Position numbers and translations under genes: made by a program. From Takashimella koratensis (taxonomy: Eukaryota > Basidiomycota > Tremellomycetes > Trichosporonales > Tetragoniomycetaceae), in the NCBI GenBank assembly GCA_003116875.1, contig BCKT01000004.1:580201-644200 (forward strand): a stretch of DNA of 64,000 nt, in the 5' to 3' direction. Numbering within the stretch: the first letter of the stretch is position 1; each line of letters starts with the position of its first letter. The notes beneath the pieces were generated by a model that was not told the DNA's origin, did no database searches, and worked only from the letters and a program-made list of their open reading frames with translations. This document shows, one piece after another, positions 11,361-22,954 of this stretch.

Positions 11361-12122
11361 ATGTCCGCCGTTCAAACCTTCGGCAAGAAGAAGGTAGGTC
11401 TTGTTCTATCGGAATTCTGGCTGGACAAATTTTGGTATCCTGTTTAGAGCAATCACCTGACCATCCACAGACTGCCACCGCTGTGGCCCACGTTACCCCC
11501 GGTCGTGGCCTCGTCCGCCTTAACGGTACCCCGATCTCGCTCGTCGAGCCGTGAGTCTTGGGAATAGGGAATGGAGCAGGATATGGATGAATGGCAGGGG
11601 GGGGGAAAGGAGAGTTAAGAGTTAAGGCGAAGATGGGGGAGCGGTTGGTGGAAGGAGGATGGAAACAACAAGGAGGACTGTGGATGCTGGAGAGTAGGGA
11701 AGGCCCGCCGTAGTCGATGAGAGCCAGACGAACGATCATACTGACCACCCACAGCTCTCTCCTCCGCTACAAGGTCTACGAGCCGATCCTCGTCGCCGGC
11801 GCCGAGAAGTTCGCCAACATTGACGTCCGTCTCCGTGTCAAGGGTGGTGGCCACGTCTCTCAGCTCTACGCTCTCCGCCAGGCCATTGCCAAGGGCGTCG
11901 TTGCGTGAGTCGACATGCTGTTCACTATTTGACCTCCCGAACCATACTGACCTGCTCTTCAGGTTCTACGCCAAGAACGAGGACGCCGCCTCGGCCCTCG
12001 AGTTGAAGAAGACCCTCATTGCTTACGACCGATCCCTCCTTGTCGCCGACCCCCGTCGGATGGAGCCCAAGAAGTTCGGTGGTCGTGGTGCCCGCGCAAG
12101 GCGCCAGAAGTCTTACCGATAA
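11361..12122 (+). CDS. RPS16: 40S ribosomal protein S16 (uS9)
   Basis: A structural protein of the cytosolic small subunit whose C-terminal tail reaches the P-site tRNA. Four exons encode about 140 residues, the normal eukaryotic length. Exon 1 encodes [11 protein letters not shown]; exon 2 starts [19 protein letters not shown]; exon 3 carries [15 protein letters not shown] and [17 protein letters not shown]; exon 4 carries the conserved [19 protein letters not shown] and ends in RARRQKSYR, with TAA at 12120-12122. ATG at 11361 follows a CT-rich leader. Three introns in a short ribosomal-protein gene fit an intron-rich basidiomycete. Confidence 0.97.
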
Positions 12123-13111
12123 ACGCTTTCTCCCCTTTGGGAGAAGTTTGTCTCTTGTCGGGCTCGCCGAAATCGCTTTTCTTTGCACAACTCTTGTTCG
12201 TTTCGTCACTCATCAACAATCTTTCTTCAACTCTCTTGCTCGAGGTTTACGCCCAACGGTCCCACGACTTTTCTCTCTCTTCGCATTGTTTCTCTCTTCT
12301 GGCGGGATCTAAGGCGACGAATCGAAGGGCAACTGAAGGAAGACGATGGGAGGTGGAAGACGGGTGGTGCGGGAGAGTGGTCGAGGGTGTTTCGAGAGGG
12401 GATGGGCGTTTCATCGGTTAGCACTATAGGCGAGGGATGTATACCAGTCTCATCATTCGTGTGTCACGGCGTTTGCTGCGGGTTGTGCAGTGCATGTTAG
12501 TTGCTGTTTTGGGTGTGCATCTGCGGTGCACGTTGGATGCGCTGGATGCTGCATGGGAGTTGAGTTAGACGTTGTCAGCGAGCAGAGTGGTTGAAACACA
12601 GGGGATGATGAGGGGGAGGGGGAGGGGCGAGAGGGGGGACCAGGGGCAGACTGGGGATGGTAGAAACGTGCGCTCATTGAACGGGCGTGCATGCCAGTGA
12701 TGGCCCACCGTGTGCATCCATCTGCCATCTCGCTTGCCACCGACTAACATCTCGTTGCACTCTTTACCCTTCTCCTCATCGTCTCCATCCATCCACTGCA
12801 ACGTAACCTCACCATACTTTAACATTACTTTGCCCCAGCCACCGTGAAGGGAAATTTCATCTGACTACACGCGACCTTGTTTTGGTGCCATTTCGACGTA
12901 AACAACCATTCAATTATCCGACCCAGTCTTTTCAATCTTCAATCTTCAACCTTTAACCTTCATCTTTCCATCGTCATCCTCAACCTTTCGACCCCGCCTC
13001 CTCCCCTCCATCTTCGTAGCAAGGCCTTGCGTAGCTGTACCCGCTGCCAAGGTCAAAGCTAGAACCTAGTGTCTGGTTGCAACCGCTTCCGATCAGACAA
13101 CCTCTCCCACC
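12123..13111. other. Intergenic between RPS16 and the SUN gene
   Basis: About 990 bp. The left part is the RPS16 3' region; the right part (12870-13110) is CT-rich with small ATC/TTC repeats and is a likely leader of the SUN gene. Short open frames here show no family features. Confidence 0.45.
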
Positions 13112-16076
13112 ATGCCCCCTCGACGAGCCGTACCTCCTTCCCCGGTCACCAACGGCCGAGCCGTCGCCCCGTCACCAACGAGGAGTACACGGAGCACGCG
13201 CAGTCGGGCAAACCACGATGACTGGGAGAATGAGAGTGTAGACAGGTGAGCTGTTTGCACAGCACGAGCGGAGTTTTGTGCTCTGCCATGCTCTGACGCC
13301 CGCCGCTCAACCTTGACGAGGTGGTGATGTGATTTGATGGGACTGTGCTGACGTCGCAACCGTATGGGTTTCGCCGCCCCAGCTCATTCCCCGCGCCTGC
13401 AACAGCTCGCAGGGTTGATACTTCAAGCTACCTGGGACTCAAGGACACCAGCGTCAAGTAAGATGACCTCCATAGCCATCCTCAACATTCAATCTCCGCT
13501 CACATCTCGCCTTCCTTTGCAGCATCGCTGGTGCCTTTAATGCCGCCCAAGCTGGAGCATCGCTACCCACACCAACATCAGACCGACCTTTCCTCAAACC
13601 GAGAACGACCAAGGCTAAACAAGCTGCGCGAGCCGCGAGCCCCTCTGAACAGTTGCAGTCCTCGGCCCGTGCGCTCTCCCCTGTCCGCTTCTTCCTTCGA
13701 CCGGGCGCGGTCGATGGCGATCCCGATGCATCAGGAGAGTACAGCAGTTTTGGGTCGCTAGGCAACGGATCCGGCGGTGAAACAAGCTACGATTATCAAC
13801 AGGAGGAAGCATACATGCGAGCTGCACAGGCATCGGCTGCAGGTGATACGTCGCGGACCTCGGATGGGAGGAGGAGGAAGAGCAAGGCCATGGAGGAGGA
13901 GAGAGCGTACCGGCCTGAAGAAGATGAGGAGATTCTCGAGGACTCGGAAGACTCGGAAGAGGGAGAAGGAATCGTAAGAGCTGGTGGACTGGATGGCCGG
14001 GCCGGGACAAGAGGGAAGAGGAAGGAGAAAGGGGAGGGGTACTTGGGTATGGGACTTGGGATCCAACCGCGAACGAGGTCGAAGAGTCGGCGAGGTGATG
14101 GTGATCACGAGTCAGACGAGGAGGAGGAGAGGGTCGATCATGGACGATACAGCCCTCTCATCGACTCTGCGATGAACGGACATCGGACACCGACACCTGC
14201 GAGACTCCTCCGGGCTCTCAGCCCGCGAGTCAACCGTACTTCACCTTCCCCAGCGCCCAGCCGACGACGTCAACCCCACCCTTTGCGAACAGTGATCACC
14301 AACATCCTTCACGGCATCGCTATTGTCCTCAAATTCTTCGTCGACCTGATCACTGGAGGCTTCGTAGCGGTGGGACGCGGCTTGAAATACCTGTGGCGAG
14401 CGGCGAAGAGCGACTGGTGGAAATGGCTTCTCGCTGCAATCGTCCTCTCCTTCGCACTTCGCTATAATCAAAATTTCAACGCAGGTCGTACACCGTACCA
14501 TGCCCCCGAGGCTCCACCGGGATCAATGGACGAGCTGGTCGCTCGATTGACCGCCATCGAGAACACTCTCTCCGCTCTCTCCGCGTCGACAAAGGCTTCC
14601 AGCGACGCCCAGACTCTCGACCGTCGATCAGCCCAAGTAGTCGCTGCACGAGTTGGCGAACTCGAATCCGCAGTCGGGTCGGAGCGGAAGGCTCTCGAAG
14701 CAGCGCAATCGAAGGAGTCCGGCTTGGCGACGTCAATCGAGAAACTTCGCCACGAGGTGCGCGATATCGCTGGTCAAGTCGGCAAACAGAAGGGCGCCCT
14801 CAGCAGTGTCGGGAGCGATATTGAGGGTCTCAAGGCTAGAGTCACCGAAGTCGAGAAGAGTGTGCGAGAAGCCTTGGATGATGGTCGAGTCAGGTCCGCT
14901 CTCGAACGACTGCTGCCGACACATATGCCGGTTCGGACGAACTCACGCGGGACACTCGATATCGAGCCGTCGTTCTGGGCCGAGCTCCGCCGGGTGTTTG
15001 TTGGTCAAGGCGACGTGGAGAACACGGTTCGACGCCTCATCGCATCGGGGGCGTCTACTCCGACCGAGGCGGTATGGAACGCAGCAGAGCACGAGCAGGA
15101 GATGGAAGCGGTGGTCGACAAGCTGTTCAATCGCCGAGCTGGAACCCTCATCTCTCGAGAAGAGTTCCTCGGGATGCTCGAGGCGGAAATCACGTCACTA
15201 CGCAACGATATCTCGTCGCTCCCGCTTACGCGCAAGGGACCCGGGGCTCCAGCGGTCACGATCAAGACGGCCAAAGGAGAGGACGTCACGTCCGCACTGC
15301 AAGCGCTCATCGATGCTGCACTCCTCCGGTACAGCAAGGACACGATTGCTCGTCGAGACTACGCCTTGCTCTCGGCCGGTGGTCGCGTCGTGCCCGAGAT
15401 GACGTCGGAGACGCTGGTCCTGCAGTCGCCCGGGAGGTTGTCCAGGTTCTTGTGGGGGACTCTGCCGACCAAGGCACGGCCGCCGAGCGTCGCTCTGCAG
15501 TCGGACAGCGACGTCGGCATGTGTTGGCCGTTTGCCGGAGACAAGGGTCGATTGGGGGTCATGCTTGCTCAGCCTGTCGTCATTGGCGATATCACGCTCG
15601 AGCATGTCTCGCTTGACATGGCGCTAGATGTGTCTACGGCTCCGAAGGATGTCGAGATCGTAAGTTGAGAAGCCAATTAGAGTGCTGACATATTCAGTGG
15701 ACTTCTATCGACGACGACAAGACCCTACAGCGTGTCAACGAGTATCGCGAGCGAAATCAGCTGTCCGTGTAAGTCTTCAGTCGCATCACGAGCTCATTCG
15801 TGCAGTCCCAAACAGCTCGAGCGGTGGATGCTCCTCGCCAACGTGACATACGACCCCTACGGCGCGTCTCACATCCAGACCTTCCCCGTCGCGCCCGATT
15901 TTGTCGACCTCGGGATCGTATCGAGATTTGTGGAGTTCAAATTCATGTCCAACTGGGGCGCAGATACCACCTGTGTCTATCGCGTAAGTGTTTGATGGTC
16001 TGCGCTTCCTTGGTCCCTGTTTCAAGCTTACTGACCGATGGGAATTTAGGTTCGTGTGCACGGGGAGTCGATCTAA
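13112..16076 (+). CDS. SUN-domain inner nuclear membrane protein (Sad1-like)
   Basis: SUN proteins span the inner nuclear membrane and bind KASH proteins in the perinuclear space, linking chromatin or the spindle pole body to the cytoskeleton. ATG at 13112 starts a basic N-terminus, MPPRRAVPPSPVTNGR. Two introns (about 13246-13380 and 13460-13522) lead into a long exon to 15660. The nucleoplasmic part is acidic and Ser/Arg-rich. Hydrophobic stretches follow, a pre-TM region NILHGIAIVLKFFVDLITGG then KWLLAAIVLSFALRYNQNF (about 14420-14480). A luminal coiled coil (about 14520-14880) precedes the SUN domain: YALLSAGGRVVPEMTSETL, SDVGMCWPFAGDKGRLGVML, LEHVSLDMALDVSTAPKD, then after introns ERWMLLANVTYDPYGASHIQ and the end VYRVRVHGESI, with TAA at 16074-16076. 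The length is about 800 residues. It is convergent with the DUF4385 gene at 43 bp. Confidence 0.92.
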
Positions 16077-16119
16077 TGTCATGACGAATGATAATGTGTA
16101 TGCATGTGTGAAGTGAATA

Positions 16120-16789
16120 TCATGATACCCCCCGGCGACGCTTGGATCGTGTCGGAACTTGTGTAGATGGCTCCTCATCTCGTGACTCTTCTAGCGGCTT
16201 ATCTACAGACCTTTCGGGAGACCTATGGCGTTTAGACGGTCCATTCTTATCCCCCTTGCTGCGCCATGCGTCCCACGCGTCTAGATAGACGCGATCGGCC
16301 CAGCAGCGGTTGAGGTAATCTTCAAACACTTGGGCCCCTGCGAGCTTCCCAGCGTCGTAGACTCGTCCGGTTCGAGGAATTTCTCCACCGTCCGCAGCAT
16401 ATTTCTTCCCACCTTTGCGAAGAGCGTATCGCAGCGACCGCGTTCGTCCCATTTGGATAAACTTTCGTGTCACGTCCATCCTATTGTTCGTGTTTTAGAA
16501 ACAGGAAGGTTCGAGCTCCCGCACTAGAAGCTCACCCGACAATATCTCCTTGGTTCCTGTAGATCGAAGCGAATGCAGGATGCAAGGGATCAAGGTCAAC
16601 CTTGGTATAATCATCTAACCAGCGGGTGACTAACCGGTACGACTCAAACTCTCGGTAAAGCGCTTCAGCACTCGTCCGAGCTGTTGCTTCGTCTCTGAAT
16701 CTCCATAGAGGCTTGAGCTCGGCAGAGTATGGTGGAGTCGTGAACACCCCTTGCTCGGTACGTAATGCTTTGTACGCGTGCTCAGCCAT
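16120..16789 (-). CDS. DUF4385 family protein
   Basis: Two exons are certain. Exon A (16789 to about 16537) encodes MAEHAYKALRTEQGVFTTPP, then AELKPLWRFRDEATARTSAE and ends RNQGDIVG; a 58 nt intron joins it to MDVTRKFIQMGRTRSLRYAL, KGGKKYAA and a basic tail STQVPTRSKRRRGVS, TGA at 16122-16120. The order E-Q-G-V, L-P/K-LWRF, GD-VGMD-RKF-QMG-TR-RRYA matches, from memory, the DUF4385 family, found in bacteria, phages, giant viruses and some eukaryotes; its function is unknown. The first ATG shown is the earliest certain one. The frame continues upstream as FRKNWDNS, which looks homologous to the family's N-terminus, and ends at a TAG at about 16843-16845 that may instead be a splice acceptor (ctggtag), so a first exon may be missing from this model. 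Confidence 0.75.
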
Positions 16790-17114
16790 CGAGTTGTCCC
16801 AATTTTTACGAAAGAGAAAGACGTCGAAGGTTCGCTACCAGTGCCTGTGGGTATTTATCAAGCTGCGATGGACCGGTGGGGCATGATCGTAGGTCATGAT
16901 CATCGAATCGATGTCATCGGTCTGCTGGACGTCGATATTGTGGCACATACGTACATGGCCGGCCATTCGGGCAACTACACTACCTACGCACTGTTCTATG
17001 GCCTACCAGAGGACGGGTTGCAAAGCACACAGACCAAATCGAGCAAACCAGACAAAACAAGTTGGCTCGCAGAGCCCCACAAGTAGACAACAGAACTACA
17101 GACAGCTTTCCCAT
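16790..17114. other. Intergenic, possible missing 5' exon of DUF4385 gene
   Basis: Bases 16790-16845 (minus strand) read as an in-frame extension of the DUF4385 product. The remainder shows no supported gene. Confidence 0.35.
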
Positions 17115-18637
17115 TCAGGCAGTAGCCGTGAACCATTCAGACTCGGGCGTCGACTCCAACTCAATCCCGTCGGGTGTGGACATGCCGGTAGATACAACGG
17201 GCGGGAGCAGGGAATTATACACGGGCGTCGATGACAGGGTCGGCTCTGCCGAGTAGACTTCGTACGCAAAACCAGAAGACGGGGACATTGGGGTGAAAGG
17301 GAACTCGGAAGCGGTCGTGCTGGGAAGTGACGAGAAGGATGGAACAGTCGAAGGTGCAGAACGGGAGAGAACAGCCTGCTGCTCAAAGTGCGCAGAGTCA
17401 GAGTCTGGGGTGATAACCGGGGCGTTGGGGCTGGCACCTTCCAAGGGAGAAAAAGATCGAGACGCCGACGGCAGTGAGGCCGCAAAGGTGATCGAAGTGT
17501 TGGGGAGCGACGCCTCGCCCATCGGAAGCATCGTGTTGATGGTGACCGGCGTGGGTAGTCCCGAGTCGTAAGTGGGTGCTGGGAAACCGAGGCCGTACGC
17601 GGGGCCCATGTTGGTGGGAAAAACGGGTGTGAACGATGTCTCGAGTGGTAGCGCTCGAACGTTCTGGACGTCGGTGACAGAGAGCGACGCGAAATCGTAA
17701 GTGGGGAAACCCAGAGGTGGCGCGATCCCAACGCTGTGAGAGTGGGGCATTGAATGACGTCGAGCCTTGGTGACTTTACGACCGCTGCTGGTGGATGACA
17801 TCTTGTGTGGTTTAAGGTCTGGTCGCGAGCGGTTCGGGCCGCGTTGGCGAACATTTGTTGCAAACTCGCACACAAAGTTTCGCTTGACGCAGCGATCGCA
17901 TGGTTCACCTCCAAAACACTAAAGTGTGTGGGTTAGTCACGTCCGTAAATCGACTCTGTAGACCAAGTGTGACTTACCCTGGCCTTGCGGCGCCGACACC
18001 GCTCGCATGCTTGCACGGATCGTGTTCGCTTCTTGAGGTCCGCCTTGGACGACGACGACGGTCCTACGTTGCGGTCGATGCCGTGGCCATGGACGGTCCC
18101 CGGTTGTGGCTCTCCGTCGGAGAATGAAGCGCCGGCGGACATTTGCCACGGGCCGGTAGCCATGGCTTGGCTGCCTGCCGTCATCTCCATGGGACCAAAG
18201 ATAAAGGGCTCGTCCCCCGAGGGGGAGGTGTGCGTTGTCGTCGTCTGGCTGTGAAATGAGCTGATTTGCAGCGCATTGCTGGCGAGAACATCGGCTGTGG
18301 TGGGAAAGGGAGGGGTCGGGTGGAGGCCGCCGTAGGGGTTAAGGGGCATTGGGACAGAGGTGAGAGCTAGGGCGTTATAGTTTGAGTAGCTCGACAGGTG
18401 GCCTATGCTCGACGTGGCTTGATTGGTGTCCGGGATGGGGGTGAACGGGGAGCTGGGAAAGTAGGCGGGACTGGTCTGAGCGCTGGTCGGGATGGTGGGG
18501 GTTGAGTGAGTTTGGCCGTAGTAGACATAGTGAGGGTACGGGGCGACGGGCTGCTGGACGTTGTTGGCGCCAGTGACTCGACGCGGGACGATGGGAGTCG
18601 CCGTTTCACTTGCAAAGGATGGGTCGATGGTAGCCAT
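17115..18637 (-). CDS. Zn(II)2Cys6 transcription factor
   Basis: Two exons encode about 480 residues. The N-terminal 200 residues (MATIDPSFASETATPIVPRR onwards) are Ser/Thr/Pro/Tyr-rich and disordered. The DNA-binding cluster lies unusually far from the start, in the middle: KKRTRSVQACERCRRRKA, then across a 58 nt intron (about 17978-17921) RCFGGEPCDRCVKRNFVCEF. This gives the six cysteines C-x2-C-x6-C-x5-8-C-x2-C-x6-C of the Gal4-type binuclear cluster. The rest is again Ser/Pro-rich with no fungal-specific middle homology region that I can see, so it is a cluster plus activation-region protein. It ends GIELESTPESEWFTATA with TGA at 17117-17115. A TATATT-like element about 110 bp upstream (near 18747) could be its TATA box. 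Target genes are unknown. Confidence 0.9.
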
Positions 18638-20611
18638 GACTGCTAACAGACTCTGGCGGGACGCAGGACACACACGCTGTGGTGAAAACAAGCAGATGGA
18701 GGGAGGAGGGGGTGTGTGAAGTTGTGACTACGAGAGTTTAGACTGGAATATATGGGTCGTTGGAAGCAGCTGCAAGCTCTGTGGGAGTCAAAACAAACCC
18801 CTTTCTGGCCGTGCTCTCCCCAAGACCGAGGTTAGGGGATGTTAGAGGCTTTGGGAACAAGCGGGGAGGGAGAGGAGAGATGGGGTTGGTGTGACAGCGG
18901 TTCTCGGCAGCCACCCCCTGGTTTACCCCAGCTGCTTGCTTCCTCGTCTACGCAAACTGCTAGATAAAGAGAAGCCGCACAGGTAAGACATCCCGAACGA
19001 AGCAAGGCGAATCCACCATGCCAAACAGACTACGTGCTCCTCAGGCTGGCGTCTTCTCTGACCCAGATATCGAGCCGACCAAGACGAAGACGCCAGTCTC
19101 CAGGGTCTTTTTGCAGGACAGATGAAGGGTTTGCGTACCGCCTCCGACTTGTTCTCCCACGGTAAGAGGAAGGAAAAAGGGGAGGTTGGGGTGCAAAATG
19201 CTTACGTGCTCCTTTTCAAGTTCCTGGGTCAAGTGTTTGGTCCGAACAGTCAGGAGACGCAAACACGCCAGGCCCAGGGGCAGTAAGGTCCGCTGGTCTG
19301 CTTCATATATGGGATGTACATAAGTGGCATGCTGGCGGAAACCCGCAGCCGAGGCTGGTTTCTTTAATTCGTCTCCAACACGATCGTGCTAGCGGCCCTC
19401 TCCATCGAGGAGGGGGGGTGGGACCTGAGAGGGGCACGCTTCCCCGAAGGGGTGGAAAAAATAACACAGACAAACGACGTCAAAAGATCGACAAGGGTAG
19501 GAGAAGAAGCCCATCCTATTGATTCAAGTCAATTGGTTAAATCATGAGAGGTACGTACGTCGGTTTCGCTTCAGATGCGTGTTTTTCCTACTCGCACGTC
19601 CGTCCGTGCCCGAAACGCCCTCGCCCTCGCGCCCCTTCCCTTGCGTCCCTCCCCTTAGTCCTTACGCACGTAGTACCTGATGAAAAAATCAGTTGAGGTA
19701 ATCTCCTCCCAGGACCCCGAATCATCTGATAGGAGTTTTTCACTGGCGACTACCGTAACGAGGCGTAACGAAAAGATACGGTACGCTGCCCGGTCCTGCC
19801 CGGTGGCTCTCCCTTCTCGGTCCCTCGCCCTCACTAGACTCGGACCCCTGGTGTCCCTGGCGCTCCTACACAAACCAAGGGAATGAAAAAATGTTGGATC
19901 ATTCTGTGCTTTCATGCTCTCACATCCCGGCGAAATACGGAGAAAAAGGGAAAATGCTTGAGACACGGGGCTTTCCCCATACCATAACGGTGGAGCAATC
20001 GATATCGAATAATCCTAGTCGTTCACACTCTATCAACCAAACGCCGTTAGGTCAAGGGGCGTGGTCTGAGGAGAAGGTCCTGTGAATTGGGTGAGTAACC
20101 GCATTTTCCAAAGCGAAGAATGAATGAATGTAGAACGCCTTCGTGAACCCTGTTTGAATTGACCCACTCATTCTCGTCTCCTCTGGGTTTCTGCGCATTT
20201 GCGAATGCGTCCGCATATGTACACGTTCGTGAATGGGATACCATCCTTGCTGAATCGGGATGATTGCGTATGTTAAGCATTTTAGGGACTCTTCGATGAT
20301 GGTGACGAAGATCGACATCCGGAGACAAGCGAAACAGCGCAGTGTCTCATGATGTGTCAACGTGTACTCGGAGGGGGTTGGAAACCTCGGAAGGACCCGT
20401 GCTCCATCTCCGAGAAACTCGATCAGTAGGGCTTGGGTCATCACCGCGATGTTTGAGGCGATCTATGGGACAGTGTTGAGCATCTTTCCAAGACCGGAAG
20501 AATCCTGAACTGGGCCGGCGACAGCCGAAACGAAACACCCGGGCGCCGCCGGACAGAACGGGCCGGCTGGGCGCTGACTGTTCTTACCGTTGTACATTTT
20601 CTCGCGCCAGC
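18638..20611. other. Two-kilobase gene-poor divergent upstream region
   Basis: The region separates the Zn2Cys6 factor (-) from the CoA-transferase (+). I find only short frames without family features. Long, information-rich upstream regions are typical of fungal regulator genes, and it may hold a long spliced 5' leader. Some AT-richer stretches (19650-20150) stand out from the surrounding exons. Confidence 0.45.
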
Positions 20612-22469
20612 ATGCTAAGAGCAATACGCAACCCGGCGAGATGGGCGCGTCACCTGTCGACCGCGGCCGACCACCGTCCCCTGGCCGGGATCAAGATCGT
20701 AGACCTCACGCGCGTCTTGGCGGGCCCCCTCGCGACCATGATGCTCGTAAGTGGGGGTGGGATCGAGTGGAGTAATTGGATGGCTGACTTTGACAGGCCG
20801 ATTTAGGAGGTAAGATGTGGGCGCCAAAGTTACGCTAATTATGTGCCCACAGCCGATGTGATTAAAGTAAGTTTCATCTTGGAGCTGCCCACGCAAGATA
20901 CGATCTGAGTCTGGGAAAAACAGATCGAGTCCCCAAGACATGGAGACGACACACGCGCCTGGCTCCCACCGTCTGCGCCGATCCCATCCGCCGACGTTCC
21001 GAGACCCGAACTACCGCCCGAGTCTGCGTACTTTCTTCAAGCGAACAGGAACAAACGGTCGTGAGTTGGGTGCCTTCTCGCAAGATGCCGAAAGTGAGCT
21101 AAAACTCGAGGCCAGACTTACTGTGAATCTCAAATCTTCGCGGGGTCAAGAGATCATTAAGCGATTGGTTGAGCAGGCCGACGTGCTCGTGGAGAATTAG
21201 TAAGTTGAACGCGACGAATCATATTGCTGAACGCAAAAGTGTACCGGGCAAGCTGGACAAGTTTGGATTGGGCTACGACCAAGTGCGTGAGCTCAATCCA
21301 AGGCTTGTCTACTGCTCCATCACGGGTGAGTGTATCTCGCTTACTTTTGCTGACGGTCTAGGCTACGGATCAACTGGGCCGTATGCGAGTGCTCCTGGAT
21401 ATGATGTTGTGATTGAAGCCGAAGCGGGGTTGATGCATATCACGGGCGAGAAAGGGGGGCGTCCGGTCAAGGTACGAAATGGGGGTAGCGGAATGCTGAC
21501 GTAGCCAAGGTTGGAGTCGCCGTGACGGACATTTTGACGGGCCATTATGCTCAGTCGGGAGTGCTCGCCGCCTTGTATAGCCGTGATAAGACGGGCCAAG
21601 GCTCACGCGTCGAGTGCAGCCTGTTTGAGAGCCAGGTGAGGCAGCTCTAGTCTTCGTGCGACGGTTTGCTAAGGCTTGTCGCTCCTCGCACAGATCGCTT
21701 CCCTGGTTAACATCGGTGCAAATTACCTGATAGGTGGTCAAGAGGCGACACGATGGGGCACCGCGCATCCCTCGATTGTCCCGTACCAGGTGTTCCCAAC
21801 GAACGATTCGTTCATCATGCTGTCGGCCGGGAACGACAGCCAGTTTGCTGTCTTGTGTTCACCGGCGATCTTCGACAGGCCCGAATGGGTCAACGACGTC
21901 AAGTTTAGCACGAACACGTCCCGGGTCAAGCACAGGGAGGAGATGGTCGGACTGATCGAAGGCGTCCTGGCCGAGCGGACCACGGCCGAGTGGTGTGATC
22001 GTCTGACAGGCAAGGGGTAGGTCTAGAGTGATGACACGTTGAGCTGACGAATGTAGGCTACCATTCGCGTGGGTACACCACTGATTCTGTCAGCTAGGAT
22101 ACTGACCGACGCTTTGCAGACCTATCAACAACATCACCCAGACTTTTGCTCATCCGCAAGCTATCGCGCGAGAGGTCGTCCAGGAGGTCGAGGTGCGTTC
22201 AGGTTCGAGGAGGCAAGGAGATAGATAGCTTACTGCCGTGGACAGCATCCAAGAGCTGGAAGAATCAAGCTCGCATCTCCTGCGGTCTCCTACGACGGAG
22301 TCAAGCCCAAGGTTGGTGGGGAGAAGGTGCAAGGGGTAGTGAGGGCTAAGCCGTTGCCCAGATATACCGACCTCCGCCGTTCTTGGGTGAACACACGGAC
22401 CAAGTGTTGCAAGAGCTGGGGTACGGTGAGGATGAGATTGCGTCGCTGAGAGCGGACGGTGTGGTCTAA
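20612..22469 (+). CDS. Class III (CaiB/BaiF) CoA-transferase, probably mitochondrial
   Basis: It moves CoA between an acyl-CoA and a free acid; the closest type by appearance is succinyl-CoA:glutarate CoA-transferase (SUGCT), an inference. The N-terminus [19 protein letters not shown] is a mitochondrial presequence, followed by the family start [20 protein letters not shown]. Two micro-exons of 13 nt (20797-20809) and 14 nt (20853-20866) supply ADLGADVIK, joined to [13 protein letters not shown]. Later motifs: [78 protein letters not shown] and [11 protein letters not shown], whose Asp is the expected catalytic nucleophile. The C-terminal part has [15 protein letters not shown] and [20 protein letters not shown], ending LRADGVV with TAA at 22467-22469. 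About 430 residues and about ten introns. No key residue is missing. Confidence 0.9.
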
Positions 22470-22502
22470 GTGGCGCACCGGTAAAGTTGGCGTTGCCGAT
22501 CA

Positions 22503-22506
<4 letters not shown>

Positions 22507-22575
<69 letters not shown>

Positions 22576-22710
22576 NNNNNNNNNNNNNNNNNNNNNNNNN
22601 NNNNNNNNNNNNNNNNNNNNNNNNNNNNNNNNNNNNNNNNNNNNNNNNNNNNNNNNNNNNNNNNNNNNNNNNNNNNNNNNNNNNNNNNNNNNNNNNNNNN
22701 NNNNNNNNNN

Positions 22711-22753
<43 letters not shown>
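22507..22753. repeat. (TG)n microsatellite containing an assembly gap
   Basis: A perfect TG repeat runs at 22507-22575, then 135 N at 22576-22710, then more TG repeat to about 22753. The gap is inside the repeat, so its true length is unknown. Open frames across it (Cys-Val or Thr-His strings) are artefacts. It lies 38 bp after the CoA-transferase stop. Confidence 0.95.
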
Positions 22754-22756
<3 letters not shown>

Positions 22757-22954
22757 CATCATGACCATGGCTTCCTGATCTGACCTTGTTGCTCATTTTC
22801 CCGTCCTCCTCTCTCCTCTCCTCCTCCATCCTCCTCTTCACCTTTCCCATCTCACCATCTATCTCTCGTCTCCCCCTCGTCGTCCTTGTTCCTCTCCTCG
22901 TTCCCCCTGTATCTCGAGCCCTTCCTCACCTTCCTTCTCACCCCGCGCACCGCC

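Noticed and set aside
22459..22850. Several overlapping open frames over the TG repeat and N gap
   Set aside because: Cys-Val and Thr-His strings are the translation of a dinucleotide repeat and unknown bases.
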